Positions 1 to 9,057 are shown, numbered from the stretch's first letter. The stretch: DNA of 47,112 bases from Nautilia sp. PV-1 (GCF_004006315.1 NZ_CP026530.1:617889-665000); one strand, 5' to 3'. Notes: generated by a model not told the origin, from the sequence alone. Translations and numbers: made by a program.

Positions 1-180
1 CAGCCAAATCCTTATAATCCTATTGTAAGATTTTTATGGAATGTTACAGAGCCCGTTTACAGATGGATAAGACGCTATATTCCGACTACGTTCGGAGGGT
101 TTGACATAGCTCCGATTATACTTATTTTAGCTCTTCAGTTTCTCCAGATTTTGATTAATAATATAATTATGTCGTTATGA
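1..180 (+). CDS. YggT family membrane protein, C-terminal end (partial)
   Basis: The window opens inside this gene; 59 codons and a TGA stop remain. The visible part reads NPIVRFLWNVTEPVYRWIRR, then a GGFDIAPI segment and a hydrophobic C-terminal helix. This is the repeat signature of the YggT family: an amphipathic stretch ending in (R/K)R-(F/Y)IP, then a D-(I/L)-(S/A)-P membrane helix. These are small inner-membrane proteins of poorly defined role. The stop overlaps the start of the next gene (ATGA), so it is probably co-transcribed with slt. The family call is firm; nothing can be said of the N-terminus. Confidence 0.8.
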   Translation, partial: QPNPYNPIVRFLWNVTEPVYRWIRRYIPTTFGGFDIAPIILILALQFLQILINNIIMSL

Positions 181-1664
181 GGCTGATTTTTTTATTTTTT
201 CCTCTTTTTCTTTTTTCTTTAAATCTCTCAGAACTTCTTACCCATCCTAAAAGCTACGTAAGAGATTTCTATCTGACTCAGTTTATGAGGGAAACAAATT
301 CAACGGTACTGGCATTCAAAGCCTATAATTCAATGTACAAACAAAAACCTTTTAAACATCTGAAAATTTTGGCTCAAAAGTCTCCTTTATTTAAAAATAT
401 ATATCAGTGTGTGAATGTCAAGCCCGAATATGTGAAAGATGTTGATATATCTTGTGTTTTAAATAACGGCCTTTCCCTTAAAACAATGTCTAAACTTAAT
501 AAAAAAGATTTACAGTATCTTTATAATAAACTGCCTCCTAGCAAAGAAAAAGAGGCGGTTTACGCCTTTTTGCATAATGATTTCAGCAATGTATTTAAAA
601 GCAGGGATTTGGGATATTATTTCATAATAAATTATCCTGATAAAAAAATAGACCAGAAAATAACGGATTTTTCACTGTTTGAAGACAGATATTTTTATCT
701 GTTTGTAAAATATGCGGTGCTTAATAATCTCCCTGAAATAGAAAAATCACTTTTGAGCCTGAATTATAAAAATTTTGACGACAGGGTTAAATGGTGGCTT
801 TTTATTAATGCTTTAAAAAACAGTAAAGATAAGCTGGCGAAAAAAATACTTTATACGATAAATAGAAAAACTTCCAAAATATATTTTTGGATGTGGCAGC
901 TGGGCAATAAAGCGGCAAAAGAAAAACTGCTTGAAAATCCGAGAGTGAATTTTTACACTTTATATGCGTATGAAAGTGTTAATAAGAAGTTTTTTATTAA
1001 AAACAAAATAATTTACAATTCTGTAAAAAAACCTAAATACAATCAGTATAATCCTTGGGATGTGCTGAAATTCTGGGATGAACTGAAACGCAGAGAGAAT
1101 CTTTTCTCTTTTGCGAAAGAGCTTGACTCAAATAAAAGTATTGCTTTAAAAGCTATTGTTTTGGATAAAGCTTTTAAATATAAATACAATATATATATTA
1201 CGCCTAAAATGTATAATGACGAAAATGTCTCTTTTAAGGCTTTTGTATATGCCATTGCCAGACAGGAAAGCAGATTTATACCTGCAAGTGTAAGCAGAAG
1301 CTATGCTTTGGGAACGATGCAGCTGATGCCGTTTTTGGTCAGGGATTATCATTCCGACGTGTTTGAACAGTTTAATTATACTGAGAATGTGAAACTGGGA
1401 GCCAAGCATTTGAAATGGCTTTTTTCCAAGCTGCACGATCCTCTTATGGTGGCTTATGCATATAACGGAGGAATCGGGTTTTTAAAAAACAAAGTGCTTT
1501 CATATTTTAAATATAAAGGGAAATACCAGCCTTTTTTAAGTATGGAGCTTGTGCCTTATGATGAAAGCAGGGAGTACGGGAAAAAAGTAATTGCGAATTT
1601 TATAATATATTCACATATATTCGGAGATAATAATATTACACTTCATAAAGAACTTAAAAGGTGA
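177..1664 (+). CDS. slt: Soluble lytic murein transglycosylase (Slt type)
   Basis: Probable periplasmic enzyme that cleaves peptidoglycan glycan strands to 1,6-anhydromuropeptides. The 495-residue product begins with a signal peptide (MRLIFLFFPLFLFSLNLS). A helical region of about 320 residues resembles the superhelical U-domain of Slt70. The C-terminal lysozyme-like domain carries the family motifs: ARQESRF with catalytic Glu at about residue 364, then SRSYALGTMQLMP, then AYNGG. The ATG overlaps the YggT stop (ATGA), which fixes the start and suggests translational coupling. The last 11 bases overlap the 3' end of the converging lipoprotein gene. It is shorter than E. coli Slt70 but complete for the family in this phylum. 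Confidence 0.9.
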   Translation: MRLIFLFFPLFLFSLNLSELLTHPKSYVRDFYLTQFMRETNSTVLAFKAYNSMYKQKPFKHLKILAQKSPLFKNIYQCVNVKPEYVKDVDISCVLNNGLSLKTMSKLNKKDLQYLYNKLPPSKEKEAVYAFLHNDFSNVFKSRDLGYYFIINYPDKKIDQKITDFSLFEDRYFYLFVKYAVLNNLPEIEKSLLSLNYKNFDDRVKWWLFINALKNSKDKLAKKILYTINRKTSKIYFWMWQLGNKAAKEKLLENPRVNFYTLYAYESVNKKFFIKNKIIYNSVKKPKYNQYNPWDVLKFWDELKRRENLFSFAKELDSNKSIALKAIVLDKAFKYKYNIYITPKMYNDENVSFKAFVYAIARQESRFIPASVSRSYALGTMQLMPFLVRDYHSDVFEQFNYTENVKLGAKHLKWLFSKLHDPLMVAYAYNGGIGFLKNKVLSYFKYKGKYQPFLSMELVPYDESREYGKKVIANFIIYSHIFGDNNITLHKELKR

Positions 1665-2094
1665 ATTTTACTTCTCCCCAGTCTTTGCTTTTATATTCTA
1701 AAACATACGGTTTTTGTGTTTGGTTGAATTCTACGATATAATAGTTCATCCATTCGTTGTAAAACGGAAAATTTTTATATAATATAAAAGAAGGTATTTT
1801 TTTGGAGATTTTTACCGGTTCGGTATTGTTAAGGGTTAATTTAAACTCCTGGTTTTGAAGAGTGTTATGAAAATCGTTGTAAACTCCGATTAAAAAAGTC
1901 GGCTTAGTGAATTTTTCAGGATATAGAGGATTTAAATATACGGCGTCTATAAGCGCTTTTGTTTCAAGTGAATTTATTATTTGGCCTCTTTGTGTGTAGG
2001 TTAGTGTTTTTTCGTATAAAGGATCTTGTTTTATAGCCGTTTTGATGCTGCATCCTGTAAAAAACAGTAAAAATATAAGCAGAAATTTTTTCAT
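1654..2094 (-). CDS. Putative lipoprotein, unknown function
   Basis: A 146-residue protein with a lipoprotein signal: positive N-terminus, hydrophobic core and lipobox FTGC with the lipidated Cys at residue 15. The mature part (residues 16-146) is soluble and rich in aromatic residues, with no repeat or motif I recognise. It should sit on the outer face of the inner membrane or the inner face of the outer membrane. It converges on slt with an 11-base overlap and has its own promoter (TGtTATAAT) shortly upstream of its start. Function unknown. Confidence 0.7.
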   Translation of the reverse strand: MKKFLLIFLLFFTGCSIKTAIKQDPLYEKTLTYTQRGQIINSLETKALIDAVYLNPLYPEKFTKPTFLIGVYNDFHNTLQNQEFKLTLNNTEPVKISKKIPSFILYKNFPFYNEWMNYYIVEFNQTQKPYVLEYKSKDWGEVKFTF

Positions 2095-2115
2095 TTATTG
2101 ACCTTTTTTGCTTAA

Positions 2116-2121
2116 ATTATA
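2116..2121 (-). promoter_or_regulatory. Extended -10 promoter for the lipoprotein gene
   Basis: On the minus strand a run of seven T is followed by TGt and TATAAT. This is the extended -10 form with an upstream T-tract typical of sigma-70 promoters in Campylobacterota. The expected start of transcription lies about 15 bases before the ATG at 2094. On the plus strand the same gap holds TGcTTAAAT (TG at 2109), a weaker candidate promoter for the gene at 2136. Confidence 0.6.
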
Positions 2122-2135
2122 ACAAAAAAAGGATT

Positions 2136-2669
2136 ATGTTGAGATTTAATGTAATAGGAATAGGGGATTATATCGGCAAATGCGTTTACGACGAAGCCGA
2201 AGACGCTTTGCTGGTAGACGGCGAAATTGTTCTTGATTTTAAGAAAAAATATAAAGACTATCTGAAATATACGAAATTTATGATTCATACGTTAGACGGA
2301 AGAGAATGGATTTCTTTTCAGTTTCTTCCTCAAAACGGAGAGATCTTAAAAAGAAAATTCGCAATTATTACGGCATATAATCCAAAGGGCATGATTTATA
2401 ACGATTTTCTTAATTTTTTAAGAAATACTGAACTTGAAAGCGTAATAAAAGCTTTTGGCTATGAATCTTATTTAAGCATTGGAGAGCTGTTTGACTACAG
2501 TGAAAAGTCTTTTATTATTTATGACATAGAAAAAAAAGACGCAATAGAAATAGCCCGTAAATTTGACCAGTATTCAATATTTTACAACAGCGGAGATTAT
2601 ATTTCGGTTACGGAATGCGAAACAGAAAAAGATATATTAAAATACGAATATAAAAAGCATTATAAATAA
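2136..2669 (+). CDS. DUF3293 domain protein
   Basis: A 177-residue soluble protein. From about residue 86 the pattern matches DUF3293: a conserved FAIITAYNP strand, a short helix with an Asn (NDFLNFL), an acidic stretch, and the closing segment AIEIARKFDQYSIFYNSGD, which corresponds to the family's typical A..(L/I)A..F.Q.(A/S)(I/V)F ending. The first 80 residues are an extra N-terminal region I do not recognise. AAGGA lies a few bases before the ATG. A small membrane-protein gene and the comF-like gene follow closely. The biochemical role of DUF3293 is not known to me. Confidence 0.6.
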   Translation: MLRFNVIGIGDYIGKCVYDEAEDALLVDGEIVLDFKKKYKDYLKYTKFMIHTLDGREWISFQFLPQNGEILKRKFAIITAYNPKGMIYNDFLNFLRNTELESVIKAFGYESYLSIGELFDYSEKSFIIYDIEKKDAIEIARKFDQYSIFYNSGDYISVTECETEKDILKYEYKKHYK

Positions 2670-2678
2670 AGGAGCGAT

Positions 2679-2894
2679 ATGCAGGATTACAAAGACAGAA
2701 AATTTACTTTTCCGGAAATATTAGGCGTTACGGCGGCTTTTATTATGTTTATAGCAATAGGAATGATTATGGGCGGTACGGCAGCCGGAAATAACAAAGT
2801 TTTTTACGGGGGAGCGGGGTTGTTCAGCCTGGGTGCCGTTATTGCGGTTTATCTTCTTCTGAAATACGGCAAAAAAAAGGAAGACGATTTTTAA
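2679..2894 (+). CDS. Small two-helix membrane protein, unknown
   Basis: A 71-residue protein with a polar N-terminus (about 13 residues), two hydrophobic segments at roughly residues 14-34 and 43-62 joined by a Gly/Asn loop (GGTAAGNNK), and a basic-acidic tail KKKEDDF. The ATG is preceded by AAGGAG with good spacing, and the frame is closed by TAA. The probable start of the comF-like gene lies inside its last codons, so the two are likely coupled. I see no family signature; a general inner-membrane protein is all that can be supported. Confidence 0.6.
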   Translation: MQDYKDRKFTFPEILGVTAAFIMFIAIGMIMGGTAAGNNKVFYGGAGLFSLGAVIAVYLLLKYGKKKEDDF

Positions 2895-3441
2895 ATGTAT
2901 ATTATGCAGCGGTTTTTCGTTTGATGTAATTTGCAAAAAGTGTCAAAAAAGATATTTACGGCCGAAAATAAGAAAAAAAGACAATATAGTTTCTTTTTAC
3001 GACTATGAAACTATAGAGCATTTAATTAAATACAAATATCATAAATTCGGAAACAGGGTTTTTAAAATTTTGGCTCAAAACTCCTTAAAATATTTAGCAG
3101 GGGAAATAAAAGAGAGCTTTTATGTAATTCCCGTGGACGATAAAACAAAAAAAGGGTTTTCCCATACGGCCGTTTTGGCCCATGAAATGAAAACGGAGTT
3201 TATAAAACCTCTTTACCGCTCACTGCTCTCTTCAAGCAATGTACAATATGCGGGCAAATCTCTTGAATTCAGACTTAAAAATCCCAGAAATTTTATTTAT
3301 AAAGGCAAATCAGGTATCGATGTGATTTTGATTGACGATATTGCCACAACCGGACTGACGCTTAACGAAGCGAAAGAGTGTCTGCTTGAAAACGGCGTAA
3401 ATGTTGTATTAAGCGCAGTTTTGGCAAATTTAAAAAAATAA
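2887..3441 (+). CDS. ComF-family phosphoribosyltransferase-like protein, probable ATT start
   Basis: The ComF family has an N-terminal zinc ribbon and a phosphoribosyltransferase (PRTase) fold, and is linked to DNA uptake and recombination. The reading frame shows a four-Cys ribbon (CILC, then CKKC nine residues on), then the body, and near the C-terminus the PRPP loop VILIDDIATTGLT. A TTG at 3070 would give only the last 123 residues and lose the ribbon. The frame is open from 2863 to 3441, but no in-frame ATG, GTG or TTG precedes the first Cys at 2896. ATT at 2887 sits four bases after AAGGAA and is the best candidate, giving 184 residues. The nearby ATG at 2895 is in another frame and stops after nine codons. 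An indel is the alternative. Confidence 0.7.
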   Translation: MFKCILCSGFSFDVICKKCQKRYLRPKIRKKDNIVSFYDYETIEHLIKYKYHKFGNRVFKILAQNSLKYLAGEIKESFYVIPVDDKTKKGFSHTAVLAHEMKTEFIKPLYRSLLSSSNVQYAGKSLEFRLKNPRNFIYKGKSGIDVILIDDIATTGLTLNEAKECLLENGVNVVLSAVLANLKK

Positions 3442-3446
3442 TTTGG

Positions 3447-3452
3447 TATAAT
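3447..3452 (+). promoter_or_regulatory. Extended -10 promoter of gyrA
   Basis: TTTGGTATAAT lies 28 bases before the gyrA start, right after the comF-like stop. There is no clear -35. The same TTTGG-TATAAT block recurs before panB and ileS. An AAGGAT ribosome site precedes the ATG at 3480. Confidence 0.65.
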
Positions 3453-3479
3453 ATTGCTAAAAAGAAATAAAGGATATTA

Positions 3480-5927
3480 ATGCAAGTAATTCCTGTCAGT
3501 ATTGAAGATACACTTTCAAAAAGCTATTTAGAATATTCAATGAGCGTTATAGTAGGACGTGCTCTTCCGGACGTAAGAGACGGACTGAAGCCCGTTCACA
3601 GAAGAATTCTTTATGCTATGCACAAAATGGGTATTACAGCCGGAAGCGCATATAAAAAATCAGCAAGAATTGTAGGGGACGTTATCGGTAAATACCATCC
3701 TCACGGTGACAGTGCGGTTTATGAAGCACTTGTCAGAATGGCACAGCCGTTTTCTATGAGAATGCCTCTTATTGACGGTCAGGGGAACTTCGGTAGTATA
3801 GACGGTGACAATGCGGCCGCTATGAGATATACAGAGGCCAGACTTACTAAAATTGCCGAAGAGCTGTTAAAAGATATTGATAAAGATACAGTGGATTTCA
3901 TACCTAACTACGACGGGACTGAAAGAGAACCCGTAGTCCTGCCTGCAAGATTTCCAAATCTGCTTGTTAACGGAAGCAGTGGTATTGCCGTAGGTATGGC
4001 TACAAATATACCTCCTCATAACCTTGAAGAGCTGATTGACGCTCTTATTTATATGATTGACAATAAAGACGCAACACTTGAAGATATACTGCAGTTCGTA
4101 AAAGGACCTGATTTCCCTACAGGCGGTACTATTTTCGGTAAAAGCGGGATAATTGAAGCTTATAAAACCGGAAGAGGAAGTATTAAAATCAGAGCGAAAC
4201 ACCATATCGAACATAAAGGAAACAAAGAGGTAATCGTAATAGACGAGCTTCCTTTCCAGGTTAACAAAGCTAAACTGATTGAAAAAATAAGCGACCTTGT
4301 AAAAGATAAAATTGTCGAGGGTATCAGCGAAGTAAGAGACGAGAGCGACAGGGAAGGAATTAGGGTTGTAATTGAGCTTAAAAAAGACGCAATGAGCGAA
4401 ATCATACTGAACAATCTTTATAAACACACTCAAATGCAGGTAAGCTTCGGTATCAATATGCTCGGAATTTATGACAAACAGCCTAAACTTTTCAATCTTT
4501 TCGAGCTTCTTGACATATTCATCAAACATAGAAAAACAGTAGTTATCAGAAGAACGATTTATGAACTTGAAGAAGCAAAAAGAAGAGCCCATATTTTAGA
4601 AGGGTTGCTGATTGCGCTTGCAAATATTGACGAAGTTGTGGAAATAATTAAAAAATCTAACGACACAAAAGAAGCAAAAGAAAATTTAATCAGCAGATTT
4701 GAATTAAGCGACGTTCAGGCTCAGGCGATACTAGATATGAGACTTGCAAGACTGACATCTTTGGAAGTTGAAAAGCTAGAAAACGAATACAAAGAACTTA
4801 TGGAAAAAATCGAATATCTAAATTCAATACTTAAAGACGAAAATATCCTAAACGGAGTTATTAAAGACGAACTTATTGAAATTAAGAAAAAATATCCGAC
4901 TCCTAGGCTTACAAACATTGAAGAGGATTATGACGCAATCGATATAGAAGATCTAATTCCTAATGAAGAGATGGTTGTAACAATTACTCACAGAGGGTAC
5001 GTAAAAAGAGTGCCGCTAAAAGCTTACGAAAGACAAAACAGAGGCGGTAAAGGTAAAAAAGCCCTTACCATATATGAAGACGACTTTATTGAAGACTTTT
5101 ATGTAGCCAATTCACACGATACTCTGATGATTATAACAGACAGAGGTCAGCTGCACTGGCTTAAAGTTTACAGAATTCCGGAAGGAAGCAGAACTAGTAA
5201 AGGTAAAGCCATTGTAAATCTTATTAATCTTGATAAAGACGAAAAAATTCAGACAATTATCAAAACAGAAGATTTCGATGAAACCAAATCACTTGCATTC
5301 TTTACTAAAAACGGAATCGTAAAAAGAACGAATCTGAGCGAATTTAAAAATATCAGAAGTACCGGAGTCAGAGCTATCACTATTGATGAAGGCGATGAGC
5401 TTGTAACGGCAAAAATAGTTGAACCTAACGACAAACAGCTGTTTATCGTTACTAAAAAAGGTATGGCTATAAGATTCCCTGTGGATACTGTAAGGGAAAT
5501 GGGAAGAACTGCCAGAGGAGTTACAGGTATAAGGTTTAAAATAGACGGAGACGAGGTTGTAGGTGCGCTTGCTCTTGACGATGAAAATCAGGAAATTCTG
5601 ACACTCAGCGAAAAAGGTTTCGGTAAAAGAACTGAAGCAAATCTGTACAGACTGACAAACAGAGGCGGAAAAGGCGTAATCGCCATGAAACTTACAAATA
5701 AAACCGGTGATCTTGTAGGTGTCGTAGCCACTGAAAAAGACCATGATTTGATGGTGCTTACAAGCAGCGGTAAAATGATAAGAGTGTCTATTGACAGTAT
5801 TAGTAAAACAGGTAAAAACACTCAGGGTGTGAGAGTTGTTAAACTTGACAGCGGAGACAGAGTTGTAAGCCTTGCCAAAACACCTAGCGAAAAAGAAGAA
5901 AACACGCTTTTTGACGAGGAAGAGTAA
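3480..5927 (+). CDS. gyrA: DNA gyrase subunit A
   Basis: Breakage-reunion subunit of the A2B2 gyrase, which introduces negative supercoils using ATP. The 815 residues are full length. The N-terminal winged-helix and tower region holds the active Tyr at residue 117 ([11 protein letters not shown]) and the quinolone region [15 protein letters not shown], with Ser78 at the E. coli Ser83 position and Glu82 at the Asp87 position, so no classic resistance substitution at Ser. A coiled-coil follows (about 360-480). The C-terminal beta-pinwheel carries the GyrA-box, here QNRGGKG at about 518-524, and a second RGGKG blade near 727. Start fixed by the conserved N-terminus and AAGGAT upstream. It has its own promoter. 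Confidence 0.97.
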   Translation: MQVIPVSIEDTLSKSYLEYSMSVIVGRALPDVRDGLKPVHRRILYAMHKMGITAGSAYKKSARIVGDVIGKYHPHGDSAVYEALVRMAQPFSMRMPLIDGQGNFGSIDGDNAAAMRYTEARLTKIAEELLKDIDKDTVDFIPNYDGTEREPVVLPARFPNLLVNGSSGIAVGMATNIPPHNLEELIDALIYMIDNKDATLEDILQFVKGPDFPTGGTIFGKSGIIEAYKTGRGSIKIRAKHHIEHKGNKEVIVIDELPFQVNKAKLIEKISDLVKDKIVEGISEVRDESDREGIRVVIELKKDAMSEIILNNLYKHTQMQVSFGINMLGIYDKQPKLFNLFELLDIFIKHRKTVVIRRTIYELEEAKRRAHILEGLLIALANIDEVVEIIKKSNDTKEAKENLISRFELSDVQAQAILDMRLARLTSLEVEKLENEYKELMEKIEYLNSILKDENILNGVIKDELIEIKKKYPTPRLTNIEEDYDAIDIEDLIPNEEMVVTITHRGYVKRVPLKAYERQNRGGKGKKALTIYEDDFIEDFYVANSHDTLMIITDRGQLHWLKVYRIPEGSRTSKGKAIVNLINLDKDEKIQTIIKTEDFDETKSLAFFTKNGIVKRTNLSEFKNIRSTGVRAITIDEGDELVTAKIVEPNDKQLFIVTKKGMAIRFPVDTVREMGRTARGVTGIRFKIDGDEVVGALALDDENQEILTLSEKGFGKRTEANLYRLTNRGGKGVIAMKLTNKTGDLVGVVATEKDHDLMVLTSSGKMIRVSIDSISKTGKNTQGVRVVKLDSGDRVVSLAKTPSEKEENTLFDEEE

Positions 5928-5973
5928 AATGTTTTTTAAAATTGCCGATATTGGAAATAAAAAAGGTATAAAA

Positions 5974-6564
5974 ATGAAAAAAATATTAATTGCGTCTTTT
6001 GCTCTTCTGAGTTTTGGATGTGCAGCCACTACAAGCGATATGCCCGCTCAGCAGCCAAAAGCGGAAACAAAGCCTTTTAATTCTCAGCAGGTTATTAAAA
6101 ACGAGGTAAATATAATTCCTCCTGTACAGCAGCAATCAAAAAACAGCGAAGAGAAAAAAACAGCTAAAAACGACACTGTAGATGTTAATTCAATAAATGT
6201 GGACACCACTATAGAAAATACTCCAGTTCTTAAAAAAAGTCCTATCGTTACGTTACAGGTTGAAGGGTTGGGAGTAGCTCCTGTAAATGCTCAGAGCGTT
6301 CCTCAGGCAAAAGTAATGGCTAGACGCGCGGCAATAGCGGATGCATACAGAGCGCTGGCTGAAAAAATGTACGGAATCAGAGTAAAAGGAAGTGAAACAG
6401 TTAAAGATTTAATGCTTAAAAACTCTGAAGTAAGAACAAACGTATACGGTTTAATAAGAGGAGCATGTATTCAGGAAGAAAGTTTTAAAAACGGTATTTA
6501 TAAAGTAGTTATGAGCGTTAAGCTTGATGTAAGGAGATGGAATAAATATATTAACGCTAATTAG
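5974..6564 (+). CDS. LPP20-family lipoprotein
   Basis: A 196-residue lipoprotein. Its signal ends in the lipobox SFGC (Cys about residue 15), followed by a low-complexity linker rich in Gln, Lys and Thr (about 20-85). The C-terminal LPP20-type domain (about 90-195) shows VEGLGVAP, AKVMARRAAIADAYRALAE, and closes with a V.LDVRRW strand. LPP20 of Helicobacter is an outer-membrane-associated lipoprotein and antigen. The open frame extends upstream into gyrA, but only the ATG at 5974 puts a proper signal peptide at the N-terminus; AAAAGG precedes it. The 3' end overlaps the apparent start of the next secreted protein. Confidence 0.85.
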   Translation: MKKILIASFALLSFGCAATTSDMPAQQPKAETKPFNSQQVIKNEVNIIPPVQQQSKNSEEKKTAKNDTVDVNSINVDTTIENTPVLKKSPIVTLQVEGLGVAPVNAQSVPQAKVMARRAAIADAYRALAEKMYGIRVKGSETVKDLMLKNSEVRTNVYGLIRGACIQEESFKNGIYKVVMSVKLDVRRWNKYINAN

Positions 6565-6901
6565 TCTTCCTCTTTTTCTCTTTGCAGATTATTTTATATC
6601 TTACAATGCGGTAATTGACAACTCCGTCATCATTTCTTCTCATCTTGAATGTTCTAAAGCTTTGACACTCAGTAATAAAAATAGTAAATTCCTTTTTGAA
6701 CTTAATGTAGACGGCGATAACCCTTTGCGTATATGTCAAAAATACAAAAATACCATTATCGACCGGCTTTTAAAATATCAGACGGTGGTAAACGCCCAGT
6801 ATAATAAAAACGACAGGGTAAAAATTGTGTTTTTGCCTCACAGATTTGATATTATTATAAAAAACGGAACAGCGTATTTTTATATAAAAGGTGATAATTA
6901 A
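6542..6901 (+). CDS. Small exported protein, unknown, apparent ATA start
   Basis: The first in-frame ATG-like start, TTG at 6662, would give a 79-residue protein without a signal peptide. Upstream the same frame is open back to 6533 and encodes an excellent signal sequence (INILTLISLPLFLFA, cleavage after Ala likely), then the body. No ATG, GTG or TTG lies before it, but AAGGAG at 6531-6536 stands five bases before an ATA codon at 6542, the normal spacing. I read 119 residues from ATA. The protein has two Cys in the mature part and may be a periplasmic domain. It overlaps the LPP20 stop and runs into the next gene by TAATG. No family recognised. Confidence 0.6.
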   Translation: MNILTLISLPLFLFADYFISYNAVIDNSVIISSHLECSKALTLSNKNSKFLFELNVDGDNPLRICQKYKNTIIDRLLKYQTVVNAQYNKNDRVKIVFLPHRFDIIIKNGTAYFYIKGDN

Positions 6902-8016
6902 TGAAAGTGGCCATTGTTGAAGACGATATTAATATGAGAAAATCTCTTTCACTTGCTTTAATAAGCGAAGGCTATGAAGTGGTTGAGTTCCGTCATGCTC
7001 TTGACGCTTTAAAAAAGCTGGATGAGAGTATAGATGTAATAGTCAGCGATATTACGATGCCGAAGATGGACGGTATTGAGTTCGTAAAAGAGCTCAACGG
7101 CAAATACGACGTAATTATGATAACGGGAAACGCAACGCTTAATAAAGCGATTGAAGCTTTAAGACTGGGAGTAAAAGATTTTTTAACAAAGCCTTTTGAA
7201 ATTGAAGAACTGATTGCGGCAATTGAGAGAAAAAGAAAAGTAAAAGAAAAAACAAAAGGTAAAAAAGCTGAATTTAAACCTGAATTTATCGCTGTGGACG
7301 AAAACACCAAAAAAATTTTGGAAATGGCTAAAAAGGTTGCTCCAACGACGGCTAATGTAATGCTGCTCGGTGAAAGCGGAGTCGGAAAGGAAGAGTTTGC
7401 GAAATTTATTCATAAAAGCTCCGGCAGAGGAGAATTTATAGCCGTAAATATGAGCGCTATTCCGGAAAACCTGATAGAAAGCGAACTTTTCGGATATGAA
7501 AAAGGCGCGTTTACAGACGCTGTTCAAAGTAAACCGGGACTGTTTGAACTTGCGCAGGGAGGTACGCTTTTTTTGGATGAAATCGGTGAAATGCCTTATA
7601 ATTTACAGGCTAAACTTTTAAGAGTGTTACAGGAGAGGGAGTTTTACCGTTTAGGCGGTACGAAACCGATTAAACTGGATGTAAGAATAATAAGCGCGAC
7701 TAATCAGAATATAGACGATATGATTAAAAACAACAAATTCAGAGAAGATCTGTATTACAGACTAAATACAATTCCTATAAAAATACCTCCTTTGAGAGAG
7801 AGAAAAAACGATATAATTCCAATTGCGGAAAATATTCTTAAAAAAACCGCTGCGGAATATAATTTTGATAATAAAACTTTAAGTGAAGAAGCAAAAAAAG
7901 TACTGCTTGAGTATGAATGGCCGGGAAATATAAGAGAACTGGTTAATGTTATTGAAAGAGCCGTTATTTTAAGCGATACGGATGTAATAGAAAAAAAAGA
8001 TTTGATTTTAATATAA
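6901..8016 (+). CDS. flgR: Sigma-54-dependent response regulator, FlgR-like
   Basis: Receiver plus AAA+ activator of sigma-54 RNA polymerase. Residues 1-115 are a receiver with the acidic pair Asp8/Asp9, phospho-acceptor Asp50, Thr75 and Lys97. Residues about 128-360 are the AAA+ domain with Walker A GESGVGK (157-163), the sigma-54 contact loop GAFTDA (202-207, not the usual GAFTGA), Walker B FLDE (224-227) and the arginine-rich REDLYYRLN. The protein ends after WPGNIREL with no Fis-type helix-turn-helix, as in H. pylori FlgR, which activates flagellar class II genes without a DNA-binding domain. No flagellar gene or partner kinase lies nearby, so the flagellar role is inferred. Confidence 0.8.
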   Translation: MKVAIVEDDINMRKSLSLALISEGYEVVEFRHALDALKKLDESIDVIVSDITMPKMDGIEFVKELNGKYDVIMITGNATLNKAIEALRLGVKDFLTKPFEIEELIAAIERKRKVKEKTKGKKAEFKPEFIAVDENTKKILEMAKKVAPTTANVMLLGESGVGKEEFAKFIHKSSGRGEFIAVNMSAIPENLIESELFGYEKGAFTDAVQSKPGLFELAQGGTLFLDEIGEMPYNLQAKLLRVLQEREFYRLGGTKPIKLDVRIISATNQNIDDMIKNNKFREDLYYRLNTIPIKIPPLRERKNDIIPIAENILKKTAAEYNFDNKTLSEEAKKVLLEYEWPGNIRELVNVIERAVILSDTDVIEKKDLILI

Positions 8017-8025
8017 GGAGAGTAA

Positions 8026-9057
8026 ATGTATAATGTTGCAATAGCCGGAGCTACAGGAGCGGTTGGAGAAGAGCTGTTAAGGGTAATAGAGGAATATGAA
8101 ATACCTGTTAAAAAACTTGTGCCTCTTGCAAGTGCCAGAAGCGTCGGAAGAGAAGTTGAGTTTAAAGGTGAAAGTATAAAAGTAAAAGAGCTTACCTGTG
8201 ATGTTTTTGAAGAAGAAGAAATTGATATAGCTTTTTTCAGCGCAGGAGGCAGTATAAGTGCAAAATTCGCACCGTGCGCAGCAAAAGCGGGAGCGGTTGT
8301 AATTGATAATACCAGTTATTTCAGAATGAATCCGGACGTTCCTTTGGTTGTGCCTGAAGTAAACCCGGAAGATATAGCCTTATGGAAAAAAACAGGAATA
8401 ATAGCCAATCCGAACTGTTCGACTATTCAAATGGTAATATCCCTTGCTCCGTTACATGAGGAATTCGGTATTAAAAGAGTAGACGTTGCCACTTATCAGG
8501 CGGTGAGCGGAGCTGGTAAAAAAGGTATGGAAGAGCTGTTTGAACAGATGAGGGCAGTGTTTAACTTTAAACTGGATAAAGCAGTGGAAGAAAGAGAAGT
8601 TTTCCAGCATCAAATCGCACTTAACGTAATTCCGCATATAGATAAGTTTATGGATAACGGATTTACAAAAGAAGAAATGAAAATGGTAAATGAAACCAAC
8701 AAAATTATGCACAGCAATATTCAGGTTGCTCCTACTTGTGTAAGAGTGCCTATTTTAAGAAGCCACAGTGAAGCGATTACTATTTACTGTGAAAAAGATG
8801 TTTCTGTGGAAAGAGCAAGAGAAGTTCTTGCGAATTTTGAAGATGTTAAAGTAATAGACAACCCTGAAAAAAACGAATATCCTATGCCTGTAATAGCTAC
8901 TGACACGGATTATGTTTATGTGGGTAGAATAAGAAAAGACCTGTATGATCCGAAAGTTCTGCATTTCTTTAACGTTGCGGATCAGATCAGGGTAGGGGCT
9001 GCTACCAACGCCGTAAGAATTGCTAAAAAATGGATAGAAATGGAGGGAGGAAAATGA
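8026..9057 (+). CDS. asd: Aspartate-semialdehyde dehydrogenase
   Basis: NADPH-dependent reduction of aspartyl phosphate to aspartate semialdehyde, the branch point to lysine/diaminopimelate, threonine and methionine. The 343 residues are normal length. The Rossmann motif GATGAVG is at 8-14, and catalytic Cys131 lies in NPNCSTIQ. A distal PTCVRVP and HSEAI region holds the active-site His. AAGGAG precedes the ATG. The stop overlaps the next start (ATGA), and the gene follows the FlgR-like gene by nine bases, so it belongs to the same transcription unit. Confidence 0.96.
   Translation: MYNVAIAGATGAVGEELLRVIEEYEIPVKKLVPLASARSVGREVEFKGESIKVKELTCDVFEEEEIDIAFFSAGGSISAKFAPCAAKAGAVVIDNTSYFRMNPDVPLVVPEVNPEDIALWKKTGIIANPNCSTIQMVISLAPLHEEFGIKRVDVATYQAVSGAGKKGMEELFEQMRAVFNFKLDKAVEEREVFQHQIALNVIPHIDKFMDNGFTKEEMKMVNETNKIMHSNIQVAPTCVRVPILRSHSEAITIYCEKDVSVERAREVLANFEDVKVIDNPEKNEYPMPVIATDTDYVYVGRIRKDLYDPKVLHFFNVADQIRVGAATNAVRIAKKWIEMEGGK

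Noticed and set aside
2895-2924. ATG at 2895 as the comF start
   Set aside because: It is in a different frame and stops after nine codons.
3070-3441. Short comF-like CDS starting at TTG 3070
   Set aside because: It drops the four-Cys ribbon encoded in the same open frame upstream, and there is no ribosome site before 3070.
3867-4592. 241-residue minus-strand frame in gyrA
   Set aside because: Antisense shadow of a strongly conserved gene; no ribosome site, no motif.
5872-5973. Longer N-terminus for the LPP20-like gene
   Set aside because: It lies within gyrA and would bury the lipoprotein signal inside the protein.
5289-6029. 246-residue minus-strand frame across the gyrA end
   Set aside because: Antisense shadow; composition follows the codon pattern of gyrA.
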